A stretch of 64,000 nucleotides of DNA from assembly GCA_013396995.1 (NCBI GenBank), contig VWZP01005245.1, positions 66,711 through 130,710 on the forward strand. The letters are read 5' to 3'. The number at the start of each line of letters is the position of its first letter. Position 1 is the stretch's first letter. This stretch comes from Dicaeum eximium. Taxonomy: Eukaryota > Chordata > Aves > Passeriformes > Dicaeidae. The position numbers and the translations under genes were made by a program. The notes below the pieces were generated by a model. That model ran no database searches, was not told the DNA's origin, and saw nothing but the letters and a program-made list of their open reading frames with translations. This document shows, piece by piece, positions 34,091 through 46,915 of the stretch.

Positions 34091-37000
34091 ATGACTCTAA
34101 TTATGGATTTAAGGGTATTGGCATTATTTAGTGTGCAGCACACTCATACCTGGCGTTACAGCTGATTGCTCAATCCCTTTCCTCAACACTTGTCTCTCCC
34201 CTCTCTGATCCATTGAATTCCAGGACTTGAGAAGCCTGTAGGAAAAGAGAGGGAGAAAAAGGAGAAATAGAGTCAGAGAAAAGCTGTGAGGTGAGGGGGT
34301 TCATGTGGTGTGATTTGAATTCCAAACCAAAGGTGAAAGAAGGAAGCTGGAATGAAATCAAACCCGGCACAGTGGGATTTGATCAGCTCTGGCTCGTCAA
34401 ACCAGACAGGGAGAAATGATGCTGCAATGTTTTATCAGGAGAAAAGTTCTCTGAAAGGGCCGAGAGCTGAGGAAATTAAAGATTAATAAGGTTGGAACCG
34501 GCAGTGATGAGGGACAGCAAACATCTACATCTGGGTTTAGTGGAGCTGGACAGTTGGATGGAATTTAGAGATTTTGAGGTGTGGGAGAGCAACAGGATTT
34601 GGCAAAGCACCTCTGTGAAATGGAAGATTAATGGGGGAGAAGTTCACACAGGCAGTGTGACAAAGCTGAGGACAAAACCAGGAGAGCTTAGACAAGATTA
34701 TATTTGACAGTGACATCCTGAACCACCAAGGGGTTCAGCCTGGCTCCCTCAGATCAACTGTGAATCCTCATAAACCCATGTGGATACTTCAAACACATTG
34801 AAACACAGTGTAACTAAACTCATATTGAATTGCAAACTGGTGCAAGGTTATTGCAGTTAAAACACAGCATTCAGAGGGGAAACATTAAAATGTTTCTGAA
34901 AAATGAACCAGGAAAAAAAAAAAAAAAGAGAGAATTGTATTTAAAAAAAAAACCTGTATATGGGATAAAACCATCTCCACGAGGATAAAGACTGATTTCT
35001 CTGCTGTTGAGACAGAAAAGCCAGAGCACAGAGGAGTGAAATAATTCCTAAGAAAGCACTGGCAGAAATCAGAAAGCCTTGCTGAACTATTTGTTCTCTC
35101 CACTACACCCATTTCTTCCTTATTCTCAAGAAATGACCTGAGATTTTAAAATATTCCAGGTCTTAGTTGCACTTGGTTCATTGTGTGAATCTGTAAAACA
35201 CCTTTTTTTCATTGTGTGTGGGATGAAAGGGAAAATAAATATTTAGTGACAGGTTCTTCAGACCATTTAAACACCTTCTTTTTCTCTCCTCAAATTATTA
35301 TTTATTATTTCTTCCCCTTTTCAATGAGTTTAATGATATGGAACCATACCAAATTTTTATTCTGATGCATTATTTCTCTTTGAATGTCTTGAGCAGGTAA
35401 AGATGTTAACAGGGAACAAAATCTAACTCACAAGGACAGGAAATGGAGAACATTCCCTCTATTTCTTCCCCCCCTAGAAAGTTGTGCAGAATTACTTTCC
35501 TTAAATGGGAACAGAGACTGAAAACCCTGCCAAAAGCCCGAGCTCAAAGGTAAATATTAGTGTCAGAGTACAAGTAAGGAAAACACTTCTAATTTTATGG
35601 TGCCTTTCACCCAAGTGTTTCAAAACATCCCCCAGATATCGATCAAGACTTTCTGAGGGATTTTTTATAGGTCAAGCACGTCAGCACGAATTTCCCATCA
35701 CAATGTAAGAGCTGAAAAGCCACAAAGCCACTAGAATGGACAAAATGCTTCCTGTGGTTTGTTTCTGACAGCTGAGAAAGAGAAATCAGAATAAAAGAGT
35801 TCAATTATTTTTGTAATAATGGGGGTTTTTATGCTTATGTGTGTGTTTAAGGGGGTGTTTGGTGAGAAATCCATAAAGAAAAAGTTCCTGGATTCATATC
35901 CTTTGAAATAAAATTGGTGGTGTTTAAGTAAATAAAATTTATCTAAAGTTTATTTCATAGACCCTTGGAATAGCAGATTAAATGATGCTGAAATCAGATA
36001 TGATGAAATTTCTTCATGTTCTTTCGTCATCCTGATTCCAGCACTTACTCAGACCCTGTGGCCAAAACTTTTTTGCCCTTTCCATTGCTTGTGCAGATTT
36101 TTCCTTGACCAGTTTTATTCCAGCTGATGCCATGACATTCTTGTTTTCCAGAATTCCTTTTGGATGTGGAGGGTTGAACATAAGGATACAAATACTTTAC
36201 ACTGCTGGTGTGGAGATACTTTCCAGAGTAACCTATGAGTAGAATGTAGAATACAAATCAAAATCAGTCAATCAAAATCAACCCAAAATTTGGGTGACCT
36301 CATGATTGGTGTAAATTAGCTAAATTCTAAATTAGCTGTACTTTTATATTCTGTTGTGTGAGCTCAGTATCCAAAGGGATTTTTCCACCTTTTAAAAAAC
36401 AGATTTAGGGGGAGTAGTACCAAAGCTAAGAGAGTTTGAAGGCAGAAAAATTTATTTTCACTGCAAAACTTTAGGCAAAAGGCAGGAAGAAATCTTTAGT
36501 ATTCAGGAATGTATAACACTGTAGATGGGGTTATTACTCTGACAATTGTAAGGAGAGTTCCCATAAAACTTTGCCATTTAAGGCATTTTCTTCTATTCCA
36601 ATTGAATTCCTGGGGAACAAGTTTATGGGAACTATATGCAAATGAGACTTGAAAAGTTGTCTTTCTTTAATTTTTTTTTTTCAAAACCCAGTTTCCATAA
36701 AGCTTTAACAGTGACACAGGTGTTGTTTAAAAAAACTAAGATGTAATTATCTGAGATTTGGAGAGTTACTAATGACTCTCAGAGAGAATGAGAAGCAATT
36801 TGGTTGTGCTCTGTTAATGTGTGAAGTGATTTATAAGGGGAGCAGTAATGAATGTTGTCACTTCTAAACAAAACAAAGCACTTGTAAAGAACATTGATCT
36901 GTCCTTTTTTTTTTTCCCCAGAACTTAGATGGATGAAGATTGCAACATCAGCAAGTTTAACTAAGTTGAGTTAACTCTGCCAGCTGCAAACCCTTTTTCA

Positions 37001-37340
37001 AAGATAATCCTCTCATTCCACAAAAAGCAGACTTTTTTCTTTTTGCTTCATAATATGTTTCAACTTTGATCCACTTAAAGGCAAGTGCATATTCAAATAG
37101 AGCAGAATAAACTAGGAATTAACATTATCAATTTTTAATATTTATATCCTCTTACTCAAGATGACAACCACACTCTAATGTTTTATTCCTTTTTTTAAAA
37201 TAAAGAACACCATCCCCTTGATTAGGGGAAAGTTAATAGATGTTTATAACCACAAGCCCTGCAACTTCAGCCAAATCATTCTACAATCACTTCTCCATTA
37301 CCTGTGGATTCATTATCCTGTTTAATGTGGCAAAAACTTC
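34091..37340. other. Unique DNA, nothing recognised
   Basis: No gene is recognised. Poly-A and poly-T runs occur near 34914, 36671 and 36906. Confidence 0.5.
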
Positions 37341-37342
37341 TC

Positions 37343-37373
37343 ATAGGATCATAGAATATCCTGCAGAACTTCT
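37343..37373 (-). mobile_element. Tiny CR1 tail remnant
   Basis: 'cataggatcatagaatatcc' resembles the terminal CR1 tail. Only ~30 bp remain, so the call is weak. Confidence 0.4.
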
Positions 37374-38214
37374 CTCAGTGTGACCCCCTGTTTATTTATT
37401 GTTAATGTCTCTCTGCCATCCAAAAATGTTTGAATAATGGAAGTAACAGTTTTCTTAGCAGATGATGTATTCTGGTTAAAAAAGGTAGAACAAATTGTAG
37501 GTATTGCAAAGATAATCAATGAACAAATACCCTCATGAGACACAGAAATTAATTTGAAAAATTAAACGTGCTAAGTATCTGCTAAATATATCGACTACTT
37601 TGCCTCTTATGAAAGAGCAAACTTAATGACATTTGCTTATTAATCCTTCATTTTTCAATTAAACATGAGCAAAATATATTGGACCAATATCCTGTTCCCT
37701 ATCTCTTGATCTCAGGGAGAAAAGAAATTCTTTGGTTTTCAAGAGGACATCCCAGATGCACCTTCCCAGGAAAAGGATTCAGGTGTCTGAGAATTCTGGG
37801 AGGATAAAAGAACAAACAATTTGCCTGTAGGTTCCAGCTCCTTTTTTTTTTTTTTTTTTCTTTTTTTGACTGCTAAATATTCCCCTCCTCTCCCTCTCCC
37901 TGGGAACAGGGTTGTGATATCCAGCTCTCTGCTGCTGTGGGACATTGGTAGGCACAGCAGATAAATCATTCCAAAGTATAAAAACAAGTAAATTATTTGG
38001 ATCATCATACCTGGGTCTTGATCCTGTGCCATGGCCCAGCATGAAAAGCTTGGAACTACTCCATATCCCAAAAAAAATTGAGAATTTTATCCAAATTTTC
38101 AGCACAACAACATCTTTATCGAGAGCTGAAAGTCATCCAGAGAAAAAGCAAACAATCTGCAGTAATTTCTCCAGCTGTCAAAAGCCACTTGACAGAATTA
38201 ACCGAAATTAGTGT
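37374..38214. other. Unique DNA with poly-T tract
   Basis: A T-rich run spans 37841-37867. Overlapping short frames here look like chance. Confidence 0.5.
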
Positions 38215-38520
38215 GGATATCTCCAGTTTCTGAGTAAATGTGGCTTTAGTTCTCATTTCGCTTCCGTAATTGGAACAAGGCGCGGTGGAATTGTCTGGAT
38301 GCCTCCGTGTTAGAAATAAATCAGTTCCCCTTCGTAGTCTCTTAAGAAGAGGGACTTAGCAAAGCCTTCTGCTTTCTGCTTATTTACTGAGGCTCTGCAA
38401 TTATAACGAGGCAAACACAACTTGCTAAATAGCGAGAATACAGATGGAAAATTTCATCTCTGAGGAGCCGCCTGCGGGCACGGACGATAATTCAGCTGCA
38501 CCAAATTTACATTTCATCAG
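38215..38520. promoter_or_regulatory. Best candidate conserved noncoding element
   Basis: Within CpG-depleted DNA this ~300 bp keeps about 14 CpGs ('atttcgcttccg', 'ggcgcggtgg', 'cttcgtag', 'taacgagg', 'tagcgag', 'gagccgcctgcgggcacgg', 'acgataa'). It contains CAGCTG and TAAT-type words, 'ttgctaaatagcgag', and no repeat family. No long frame crosses it. CpG retention with complex sequence suggests selection or an unmethylated regulatory element. This is inference. Confidence 0.42.
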
Positions 38521-40320
38521 GCTGGAACTTCAGAGCTCCACCACACCGTAAGCAAACGTGGTTTGGACTGAAAGAAGTGCCATGAGGGGAGAGTTCCAGA
38601 TTCCCAGGTGGCTGGGATCATCTGAGATGACCTAATTCTGCTCAGGGTCCTCCTCTGGGGGATCACAAGCCCCAGTTTGACTGAAATGCTGAGGGTTTTC
38701 CTCCCAGAAGAGGCATCAGGCTTGCTGAAGATGGATTGATGCAAAGGAAGAGATGGAAGCATGGATTGGATGTTGGGATGAGTTGGACAGCTCAAATCCA
38801 GACTGACCATGAGGTCTCCAGGAGCAAACATGAGATTAGGGGAGTTTTAACCAAACCTACCTCCATGTGCTTCTCCCCACCTTAAAATCCAAATTTTCCA
38901 TGTCAGGTGAGAATGATCTTTACGGGAACATTCCTCAGCAGGCCTCCAATTCTTCTTCCAAATGCTTCCTTTTCTTTTCTTTTTTTTTTTCTTTCGTATT
39001 TGTATCCTCATTTCCCTCACCTCAAAGTCTTAAGGATAATGGATTGTCTTCTAGTTACTCCGATATTATTTTGCTCTCTCTCTCCCCTTAACCCCACTGA
39101 CCTCTCAGTTCATTTCACTGAGCCTGTAGGGGCTGATCTCCCTGCAAATCATTTTCTCTGCATCCCATCCCACCTTTTAGCTTTCCTGGGGTTCCCATCC
39201 CATAAACACCAAAAAACCTTTCAAATTCCCATCAGCATATTGAACAGCACTGTCATCTCCCCTGAACTCAAAATAAGGAATAGTTATTATCATCCAAAGG
39301 CGTGAACTACTTTGCACTCAGGAGCTTTAATTTTGGAGCTCATTAGACTCACCTTGTTTCCCTGAAATTCATCTTAATTTATGAACAAAAGGTGCACCCA
39401 CCATGGTGAAATACATCACTTTTCATACCCTTAACCATGTATTTTTTTGGTCCAAAAGACCCCTAATTTGTTTATTTACTTCTTTTTGTTCATTTTCCTT
39501 TAAGAAAACCAACAAATAACACTCTTTGCCCTGAGAAGGTAATAACTCCTCAAGGCAGTCTCTTGAGTATTCATATTCTTCAAAAAGTAAAATAATTTTT
39601 CACATAGTTAATAAAAAAAGGAAGTTAGAGGTCAAGAGTCGAGCATCCATTGATGTTCTAATATTCTATTTCTTTATTGCCTTTGTTTGCAGTGAGAGAA
39701 CAAAATTACAGTGACTGGATTTTTTTAAATAAAATTGGATTATAGTGTTGGCGGATTGATGACTCTCAGCACTCAAAGTCATTGAAAAGCCCTCAAGTAA
39801 AAAAATACTGAAAGGAGACCCTTTTCAATTAAAGTCAAACTAAATTTTAGTGATGGCTTCCCAAGTCCAGAATTTCAGTTTATTCTAAGTGTTCTTCAAA
39901 CAGATTTGAGGATGCACTTCAAACCTTGACTTCGACAGAAAGAAAAGTCTTGCCTCTTCTCCGTGTTCCCTCCACAACTCCAGAGTTTCTTTTGGTGATT
40001 GTTTGCCTTCTCACTGGTCTTCCCTCAAAACATCAAGAATCCAGTCCTAAAAACTCCAGCAAAGTTTTTTCTCTTTTTTCTCGCTTCTTTCCACCATCCC
40101 TTTCAGTGAATTTTTGTGACAGTCAGTTCTGCAGTGCTGCTGACATGGGTGGGGGACTCTGACCCAAAAACCACCTGCACACCTGAGGTGTTGGCTCCCT
40201 TGCTCACTCCTAAATTTCCTGTTTTTGCCTCGAGGAATATCTCGAGCATTTGTGCTTGGGATTCTGATTTGCTGAGTGGGCTTTCTGTTCTCTGGAATTA
40301 TCTAGACTCAGCTCTACGGG
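38521..40320. other. Unique DNA, nothing recognised
   Basis: A T-rich run lies at 38971-38990. Overlapping frames at 38867-39305 show no domain. Confidence 0.5.
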
Positions 40321-40322
40321 AG

Positions 40323-40913
40323 TGTTGTGGTTTAAACCCAGCCAGGAGCTCAACACCCAACATCTCCTCACTTACTCTGCTCCCAGCAGGATGTGGGGAA
40401 AATAAATGGGAGGGTAAAAGTGAGGAAACTCACAGGTTGAGATAAAAACAGTTTAATAATTGAAATAAAATAATAATTGTGACAAAACCCAACAAAAATA
40501 ATAACAACCATAACCATAGCAACAATAACCATAATCATACTCTTAATATAATGAAAAGGGAAATAATTTTTTTAGAAGAGATAGAGCATAATAAACCTGC
40601 AGAAAAACAAATTATGCAAATGAAAAACGATTTTTCATGACCAACCAAGCAATCCCCAACCAGTCCCCAAGCAGCCATCCCTGGCCAAATTTCCTGCTAG
40701 TTTATATGCTGAGCATGATGCCATAGGGTCTGGAATACCCCTTGGGACAGCTGGAATCAGAAGAGAAAAGACCTTGACTCTGTGCAAGTGCTGCTTAGAA
40801 ATAACTAAAACATCACCAAATTATCAACCCTGTTTTCAGCACATTTCCAAAATTTAAGCTCATATCAGCAACCATGAAAAGAATTAATGCTGCTCCAAAA
40901 AAAAATTGGCACA
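40323..40913 (-). mobile_element. Old avian ERVL-type LTR
   Basis: It starts TGTTGTGGTTTAAACCCAGC and continues 'cacttactctgctcccagca', 'aggttgagataaaaacagtt', an AATAATAAC-rich stretch, 'tccccaaccagtccccaagc', then 'atagggtctggaatacccc'. This order is that of a widespread avian ERVL LTR, seen in reverse. Proposed target duplication is gggag (40318-40322) against tggag (40914-40918), 4 of 5 matching. Family match is from memory, not a search. Confidence 0.78.
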
Positions 40914-40918
40914 TGGAG

Positions 40919-42100
40919 TTTTCACTGTGAAGGGGAGAGGAAGGGTATCTTGCTCCCTAGAAGTCCTAATTCCTTAGAAGCCTTAATTCCTTAACACCTC
41001 CCTCGGGACAGACAAGAACAGAAGTTGGCTACCATCACAATGGGGTTAATTTAACAGGGATTCGTGACTTTTGGACAATTTTCTCCCTTGTGTCATTGCA
41101 GAAATATCTCCTGACCTCATGGATTGTTTTCACTGAATTCACCACAATAGCTACTGGGTACAAAAATAGGTTATTCACAACACCAGATTAGATTTGATTT
41201 ACTTCCTGGAACTGAATTCCTTACCAGTTCCCAGGAAGCCACAGTCATTCAGATGAACATTCCTTTTCCATAAAAAACCTACCAGGACTTGCAAAAATCC
41301 AGCATCTCCAGTACAGTCCCAAAGGCATTTCTGGGGGCTGTTCAGTGTCCTGAATGTCCTGGAAGGCCATTAAACTGTAAAGTTGTAAGTTGCTAATAAA
41401 TTTTAAGTTCTATGCCCTGTAAATAGAATCAAAGAGAAATTAGGATCCTCTTGCAGTGACTTAACATAGACACTGTCCCAGTGCAGTAAATCTTTTCTAT
41501 GTGCAGTGATTGGAGCTGTGATTTAGGATCATTCCAGACACCCACAGTAAATAACAAGGCTTTTCAGTCCTTGCTGTGTCGTCATACATCCTGCAGCCTT
41601 CCCATTCAATCCTTTTTCGAGGATTGATTTTAGGGGACCTACAGGAGATTGTCTGGAACGGTTGACACTCTCCTTCTCCTTGCTTCTTTGTGGATCTGTG
41701 TCACAGACACATCTCCAAAGGTTCCTGGGCTCCCTGCCCAAACAAACCAGCAAGTCCCCTTCAGGAAAGCATCCAGAAGCTTTTGGCAAGATAAAAGATA
41801 AACTCGGCTCCAGACAATTGGCTCCAAGCAGTTATGGATGTGAACTGTGTCTAACTCTGGTGCCCTGCATCCAAAGCAGTCCTTCAGAGCAATCCCAGAA
41901 CGATCTGTGCATTCCAAGACTTTTATTTCCAGCCTATGGGAGTGCAAATCAAGGAATGAGCTGTGCCCTCGTTGGTAGAGACAGAGCTCTGGGAGTGTTA
42001 CAGCTCTGTGCCCTCACATGAACAAAGAAACCTCCAGTAATTCCATTTCAGTGGCTCTCCAAGCCATCTCTACCTCTCCCCACCTTCATTTCTCACCCAA
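40919..42100. other. Unclassified DNA
   Basis: The part at 41520-42010 keeps several CpGs ('tgtcgtcat', 'tttcgagg', 'aacggttg', 'aacgatctg') and may be constrained or an unrecognised old element. No gene is recognised. Confidence 0.4.
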
Positions 42101-42104
42101 ATAT

Positions 42105-42425
42105 GGAATCACAGGATTGCTGAGGTTGGGAAAACCATCCAAGGCCATGGAGTCCAAGCTGTGCCAAATCCCCACCTTGTCCCCAGCCCAGAGCTCTGAG
42201 TGCCACCTCCAGATCTTCCTTGGGCACCTCCAGGGATGGGGACTCCAAACCTCCCTGGGCAGCTCTTTCCAATGCCTGACCACCCTTTCCATGGAGAAAT
42301 TCCTCCTGGTGTCCAAGCTGAGCCTCCCCATGCCCAGCCTGAGGCTATTCCCTCTCCTCCTGTCCCTGTTCCTGTCCCCTGTTCCTGACCCCAGCCCTGG
42401 CTGTCCCCTCCTGGCAGGTTCTGCA
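42105..42425 (-). mobile_element. CR1 LINE 3' portion
   Basis: It reads 'aatcacaggattgctgaggt', 'tgggaaaaccatccaaggcc', 'gggatggggactccaaacct', 'ccctgggcagctctttccaa' and 'gagaaattcctcctggtgtc'. It is a distinct CR1 subfamily from the 33.8-kb copy. It explains the 157-codon frame at 42018-42491. Confidence 0.88.
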
Positions 42426-42429
42426 CAAA

Positions 42430-44514
42430 ACCACGTTCAGAATCAACAAATTCCTTCCTGTGATGCCAAAAACTTCCAAACTTCTGTGTAGAAAACCAGA
42501 AGTGAGGAGAACAATTTGTCTGAGATTGATTCCCTGCTTTGTGGCAGCAATACTAATAAAGCAAATTTTGTGTAATTACCCTGGAAGATGCAAGGGAATT
42601 AAGAGGGCCATGTTCAAATGCAGGCTGTGTTTTTGGGGAATGTTTTTCTCTTTATTCTTCATCAACTGTTGAAAAAAGTGGAAACTTGCTTTTTTATTTT
42701 CTAATAGTTGCTGCGTTCTGGAATAGAAATTATTTAAAAATTTATATTAAATAATATAGAGTTAGAACTGCCAAATTTAAAAATAAAGGGAAATATAGAT
42801 GTTGAAATAATAACAGAGGAAATATTTTGTTGGTTTTTTTTTTTTCTTTAATAGATGAATGTAAATCCTAATTAGAAAACAAAAATAATGTCTTTTGGGT
42901 ATTCTTTTTCAAAAAGAAGTTTCTACGCTTTTTTTTCAGCTCTATGAGTCACTACCTCTTTAGGAATTAAAAGAAACAGATTCTTAGAGAAACAAAGGTA
43001 AGACTGTGAGGCAGCTACACATAATTTCAGGTTAAATTGTCTACAGCCTGTTTTGTATCACAGCTGCTTTTAGTGCTTATTGGGATGTGGAAATGTCTCT
43101 GTAGTGCCTAAAAAAAAAGAGCACTCCATCAGGGATGGAATGAAAAGCCATTTTTGTCTGTGTTTTAAAGGGCTCTGTACTTCACACATCTAAGTCATAG
43201 TTGAGATTTTATTAGATGGAAACAGAAACCTCTTTTTGTTTTTTTTTTGTAACTTCTAGGAGCAAAATTGTTTTTGAGCAAGAAAAATAATGCAGTTTTA
43301 GGTTTTAAATACAACAAAAACTCTACGACATTTTCAATTATTGCAATGTTCAAAACATCATTTATTTAATGTCAGGCATAAAATAATACACAATGCATAT
43401 AGAATATACACAGTATATATCTTTTAAAAGAGGACCAAAAGGTAACAGTTAGAATAAAATATAAATATTTTGACATTGGAGGAACTCTTGATCCAAAATT
43501 TACCTTGCCTTTACCATTTTCTTCTTGCCTTTCACTTCTATGGTCTGAGCAGCTCCATGAAATGTTTGGCCTTGAGTCAAGTTTTTTGTTGGGGTTTTTT
43601 TTTTCAGGAAAAGTGTTTTACTGGATCATTTCCATGGATGTCAGCACCTGGTTTTGATGGAAAAAGTAAAGATTGTCCTCTGCTTTATTTATTCAGGTGT
43701 GTGTCTGGAGAAAGTTCTACCTTGTTCCTTTCCTTCTTTAGATAATCTGGAAAACTCTAGTGTTGTACAGACCAAGTCAGAAAATTTTAGATTCAGAGCT
43801 TTTTTTATATATTTACTCAAATTCCATGAAGCCGAACTTTGTGAGACATTGATTAGAAGATTTTAATAACAAAAAACTGGCTAAAAATGTAATAGAAAAT
43901 ATTTAATCTGTCAAAATGGACAACCTTGGCTTTTGAAGGGGTGTTTCTTCCTTTTCTCTGACCACACAGGAACAGGTATTTAAAATGGTCAGAGCATGTG
44001 ATTTTTCAGTTGACTGAATTAAGGTAAAATCAGTTTAAGTCAATTTTCTAAACATTTCTTCTGCTGCTAATTTCAATATTGGTTGTGGGTTGGGTTTTCT
44101 TCTGGGGAGAGGGATTTTTTAAAAAAAAATTCTTTGTTTTGTGTTTTGAGGGTTTTAAAAATATTTCCTTTTTTTTTTCTTTTTGAAGATGTGACATATT
44201 TTTTCTTAACTTATTAAGGATATTTTTTTCAGGGCAGTAAAACATCATAAGCCATATAATGCATGAAATGGGGTATGGTGTTGTCAGCCAGCCAAGGGGA
44301 ATGCAGAGAAAACACCTCATTTTTTAAACTTCCCACTTTTATTTTGGATTACTGAAGTTCCCAGTATGATTTATTTCACTGTTTCCTGTGTGTTTACTGT
44401 GCCAAAAGTGTCTGTTAATGGGACAGCAAAAAGTGAGTGGCTTTCATCATTTATCAAATGGCAAAATCCACTTTGCAGCGATAGACCAAGGAAAAATTTA
44501 AGAAATTAAAAGAA
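42430..44514. other. Unique AT-rich DNA, nothing recognised
   Basis: Poly-T and poly-A runs occur near 42834, 43240 and 44171. No gene is recognised. Confidence 0.5.
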
Positions 44515-44668
44515 ATTTAGGGGAATTTAGGTTAGATATTGGGAAAAAATTATTTCCTGTGAGGGTGCTGAGGCCCTGGAAGAGATTTTCCAGAGAAGCT
44601 GTGTCTGCCTCTGGATCCCTGGAAGTGTCCAAGGCCAGGTTGGACAGTTTGGAGCAGCCTGGTTGTGG
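44515..44668 (+). mobile_element. CR1 LINE fragment lacking its tail
   Basis: 'gaatttaggttagatattgg', 'cagagaagctgtgtctgcct' and 'gtccaaggccaggttggaca' match CR1, but the copy stops before the 'catggcaggg' block and tail. Confidence 0.85.
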
Positions 44669-45439
44669 AACTACAGCGACTTAGATTGGGACAATTTGTA
44701 AAATTTTAAAATAAATTTATGTTAAAGGAATTTCATTTCATTCTTTCATGTTTACTTGAATGGAAATGGATCAAAATCACATCCAGAGCTTGAATTTTTA
44801 ATAATCACACACAGATCTGCAAAATTGGAACAGAAATTTAAAGAAGTCAACAGTGTCAATAAGAATCATCTTCACTGGAAGTCAAATTCAATATTTTTTT
44901 CAATATATTTTGTCTCATTTTAAGCTTTTCTCAGTTATTATGTTTTTCTTTTGATTACATTATGGGCTGAGAATATTAAAGATAGCCACACACATTTTTA
45001 ACCTTTTTCCACAGGGACATGATGATGCAAGTTTGCTGTAGTATACTAGAAACAAACATCTGTTTATGCTTTTTGGTTTGTTTTAAAGAATCATTTGATA
45101 ATCATTGATAATAAATAAATAAATAAAAGCTGATAATCATTGCTGGAATACAGTCACAGGGGACCAAAAAATACTTAAAATAGTTGAAAATTTGGTATCT
45201 GATAAGCACTGCTTCCCAAACTGGACATGTCTTTCTCATGATTAATTTTCTTTTTAGTGTCAAACTGCATTTTTTGCCCTTTGTTTAGAAAGCAAATCCT
45301 GTTGAAGGGTTTTTCTCTGGTTCTTGACTGGGGTTCATCTCACTCAGCTACAGAGACCTGAAAGCCTGTGGGTGCTGGAAAGTTTGGCTTTTCCACAGTG
45401 GTGATTCCAAGTACAATTTCCAATGGGATCAGAGAGAAT
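44669..45439. other. Unique DNA, nothing recognised
   Basis: An (ATAA)n run lies at about 45108-45127. No gene is recognised. Confidence 0.5.
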
Positions 45440-45918
45440 TGCCGAGTCTGGCAGGGATTTCTGGTCATCATTTAGTCCTGGCCCACTTCTCTGCATTGCT
45501 CAGAGTCTCAACTAGAGCAGGACCACGTCCAAAGTGCTTTTGAACCTCCCCAAGGATGGGGACTCCACAAGATCCTGGGGCAACCTGCTCCCGTTCAGCC
45601 ACCCTCTCACTGAAAAAGAGTTTTCTTAAGCTTAAACTGAATTTCTGGTGTTTTAGTTTTTGCCTTATTGCTGTTTTTCTGTCACTGAGAAGACATTTGC
45701 TCTGTCTTTACTCCCCCACCAGGTGTTTACACCTACTGGGAGATCCCCTGAGCGTTCTCTTGTCCAGGCTGAGCTGTTCCAGCTCTCAGCCTGTCCATGT
45801 GGGTCAGATGTTCCCATCCTTTTCCATCTTCATGGTCCTTCCCTGGCCTCACTCCAGGATCTCCCAGTCTCCTGTCCTGGTGCTCAGTGCGGATCCAACT
45901 CTCCAATTGTCTCACCAG
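45440..45918 (-). mobile_element. Old CR1 LINE, part A, split by nested insertion
   Basis: It reads the antisense of a long CR1 3' region: 'agtctcaactagagcagg', 'ccaaggatggggactccaca', 'gttttcttaagcttaaactg', 'aggtgtttacacctactggg', 'agatcccctgagcgttctct', 'tgtccaggctgagctgttcc', 'tggcctcactccaggatctc', ending 'attgtctcaccagtg'. The reading resumes at 46692. The 202-codon frame at 45556-46164 starts in it. Confidence 0.9.
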
Positions 45919-46560
45919 TGTTCAGGATACAGAAAGATGGGGCTGACTGAAGAGGTGTTTAAAAGATGGTTTATTGCAAAATCAGTCTCATGGAAGGGTG
46001 AGACCAGAAGGTTGTTCCATTTAAAGTTATCACATTGGAAACAGTACATCAGAAGCCTTGCATCAGAAGCTGTTATAATTCTCATTACAACGTCTTTTAT
46101 AATTTTTTTTATGCAATCAGCTACTTCCACAAAGCTCGCTGGCATCTTCATAACCAGTTTCTGATTGTTACATTTTACAATATTTAACACAATAATATCT
46201 TTTTCTATCCAATCATAACTCTACAAAAACTTATTGCTGCATCTTCTACTTTTGATCAACTCTACAACAAGTTCTACTGTTAAATTATAAAATCTTCTAC
46301 TATCTTGATAAACATATTTGTTCACTTATCTGAGGCCTATGTCTACTTGCTTAAAACATATTTCTGCTTAAACTACAGATCTTTATTCTTATTTTGTGTC
46401 TGTTTCACTATTCTATTCTAAAGCTCCAAGGCCTTAGGTCAAACACTGTATCCATCTCTATTTCTGAGCTTGCATCTCGAGGCCTCGGGAGCTCTCTGTG
46501 CTTGCATTTCCCACATCCCCATTTCTCTGAGGGGAGATTGCCCAGAAAAACTCTGAATAA
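45919..46560 (-). mobile_element. LTR nested inside CR1
   Basis: It begins 'tgttcaggatacagaaag' and carries 'gatggtttattgcaa' (complement TTGCAATAAACC, a polyadenylation signal) near the left end, followed by a long A/T-rich body with related words to 6105-6640. It interrupts the CR1 reading frame between 45918 and 46692. The right end is approximate. No target duplication is proven. Confidence 0.7.
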
Positions 46561-46562
46561 CT

Positions 46563-46690
46563 CATTCCTGGAAGTGTCCAAGGCCAGGCTGGACAGGGCT
46601 TGAAGCAACTTGGGGTGGTAGAAGGTGTCCCATGGCAGGGGGCTGGAATGAGAGGGTCATTCAGGTCCCTTCCAACTCAAACCATTCTGG
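46563..46690 (+). mobile_element. CR1 LINE 3' end, nested
   Basis: 'ggaagtgtccaaggccaggc', 'ggacagggcttgaagcaact', 'gtgtcccatggcagggggct' and 'gtcccttccaactcaaacca' then 'ttctgg'. It is a 5'-truncated tail beside the LTR, in opposite orientation to the host CR1. Confidence 0.88.
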
Positions 46691-46691
46691 C

Positions 46692-46915
46692 AGTCAGGGA
46701 GGGATCATCTCCCCTGACCTACTGGCCGTGGCTCTCCCGGTGAAGCCCAAGAGGCTGGTGGCCTTTTTATGCCACATGGACACACTTGAGGCTCATGGTC
46801 AACTCATCATCCCCAAGGACTCCAAGGGAATTTTCTGCCAAGTTACTTTCCAACCTGTTGACCCCTGGTCCATCCTTCTGTGTGGAGTTATTCCTCTTCA
46901 AGAACTAAAATGAAA
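46692..46915 (-). mobile_element. Old CR1 LINE, part B
   Basis: 'gggagggatcatctcccctg', 'acctactggccgtggctctc', 'ggctggtggcctttttatgc', 'gctcatggtcaactcatcat', 'ccaaggactccaagggaatt' and 'ggagttattcctcttcaaga' continue part A in the order expected of CR1. Confidence 0.88.

Noticed and set aside
45556..46164. 202-codon + frame
   Set aside because: Crosses a CR1-LTR junction (nested insertion), so it cannot be an ancestral gene.
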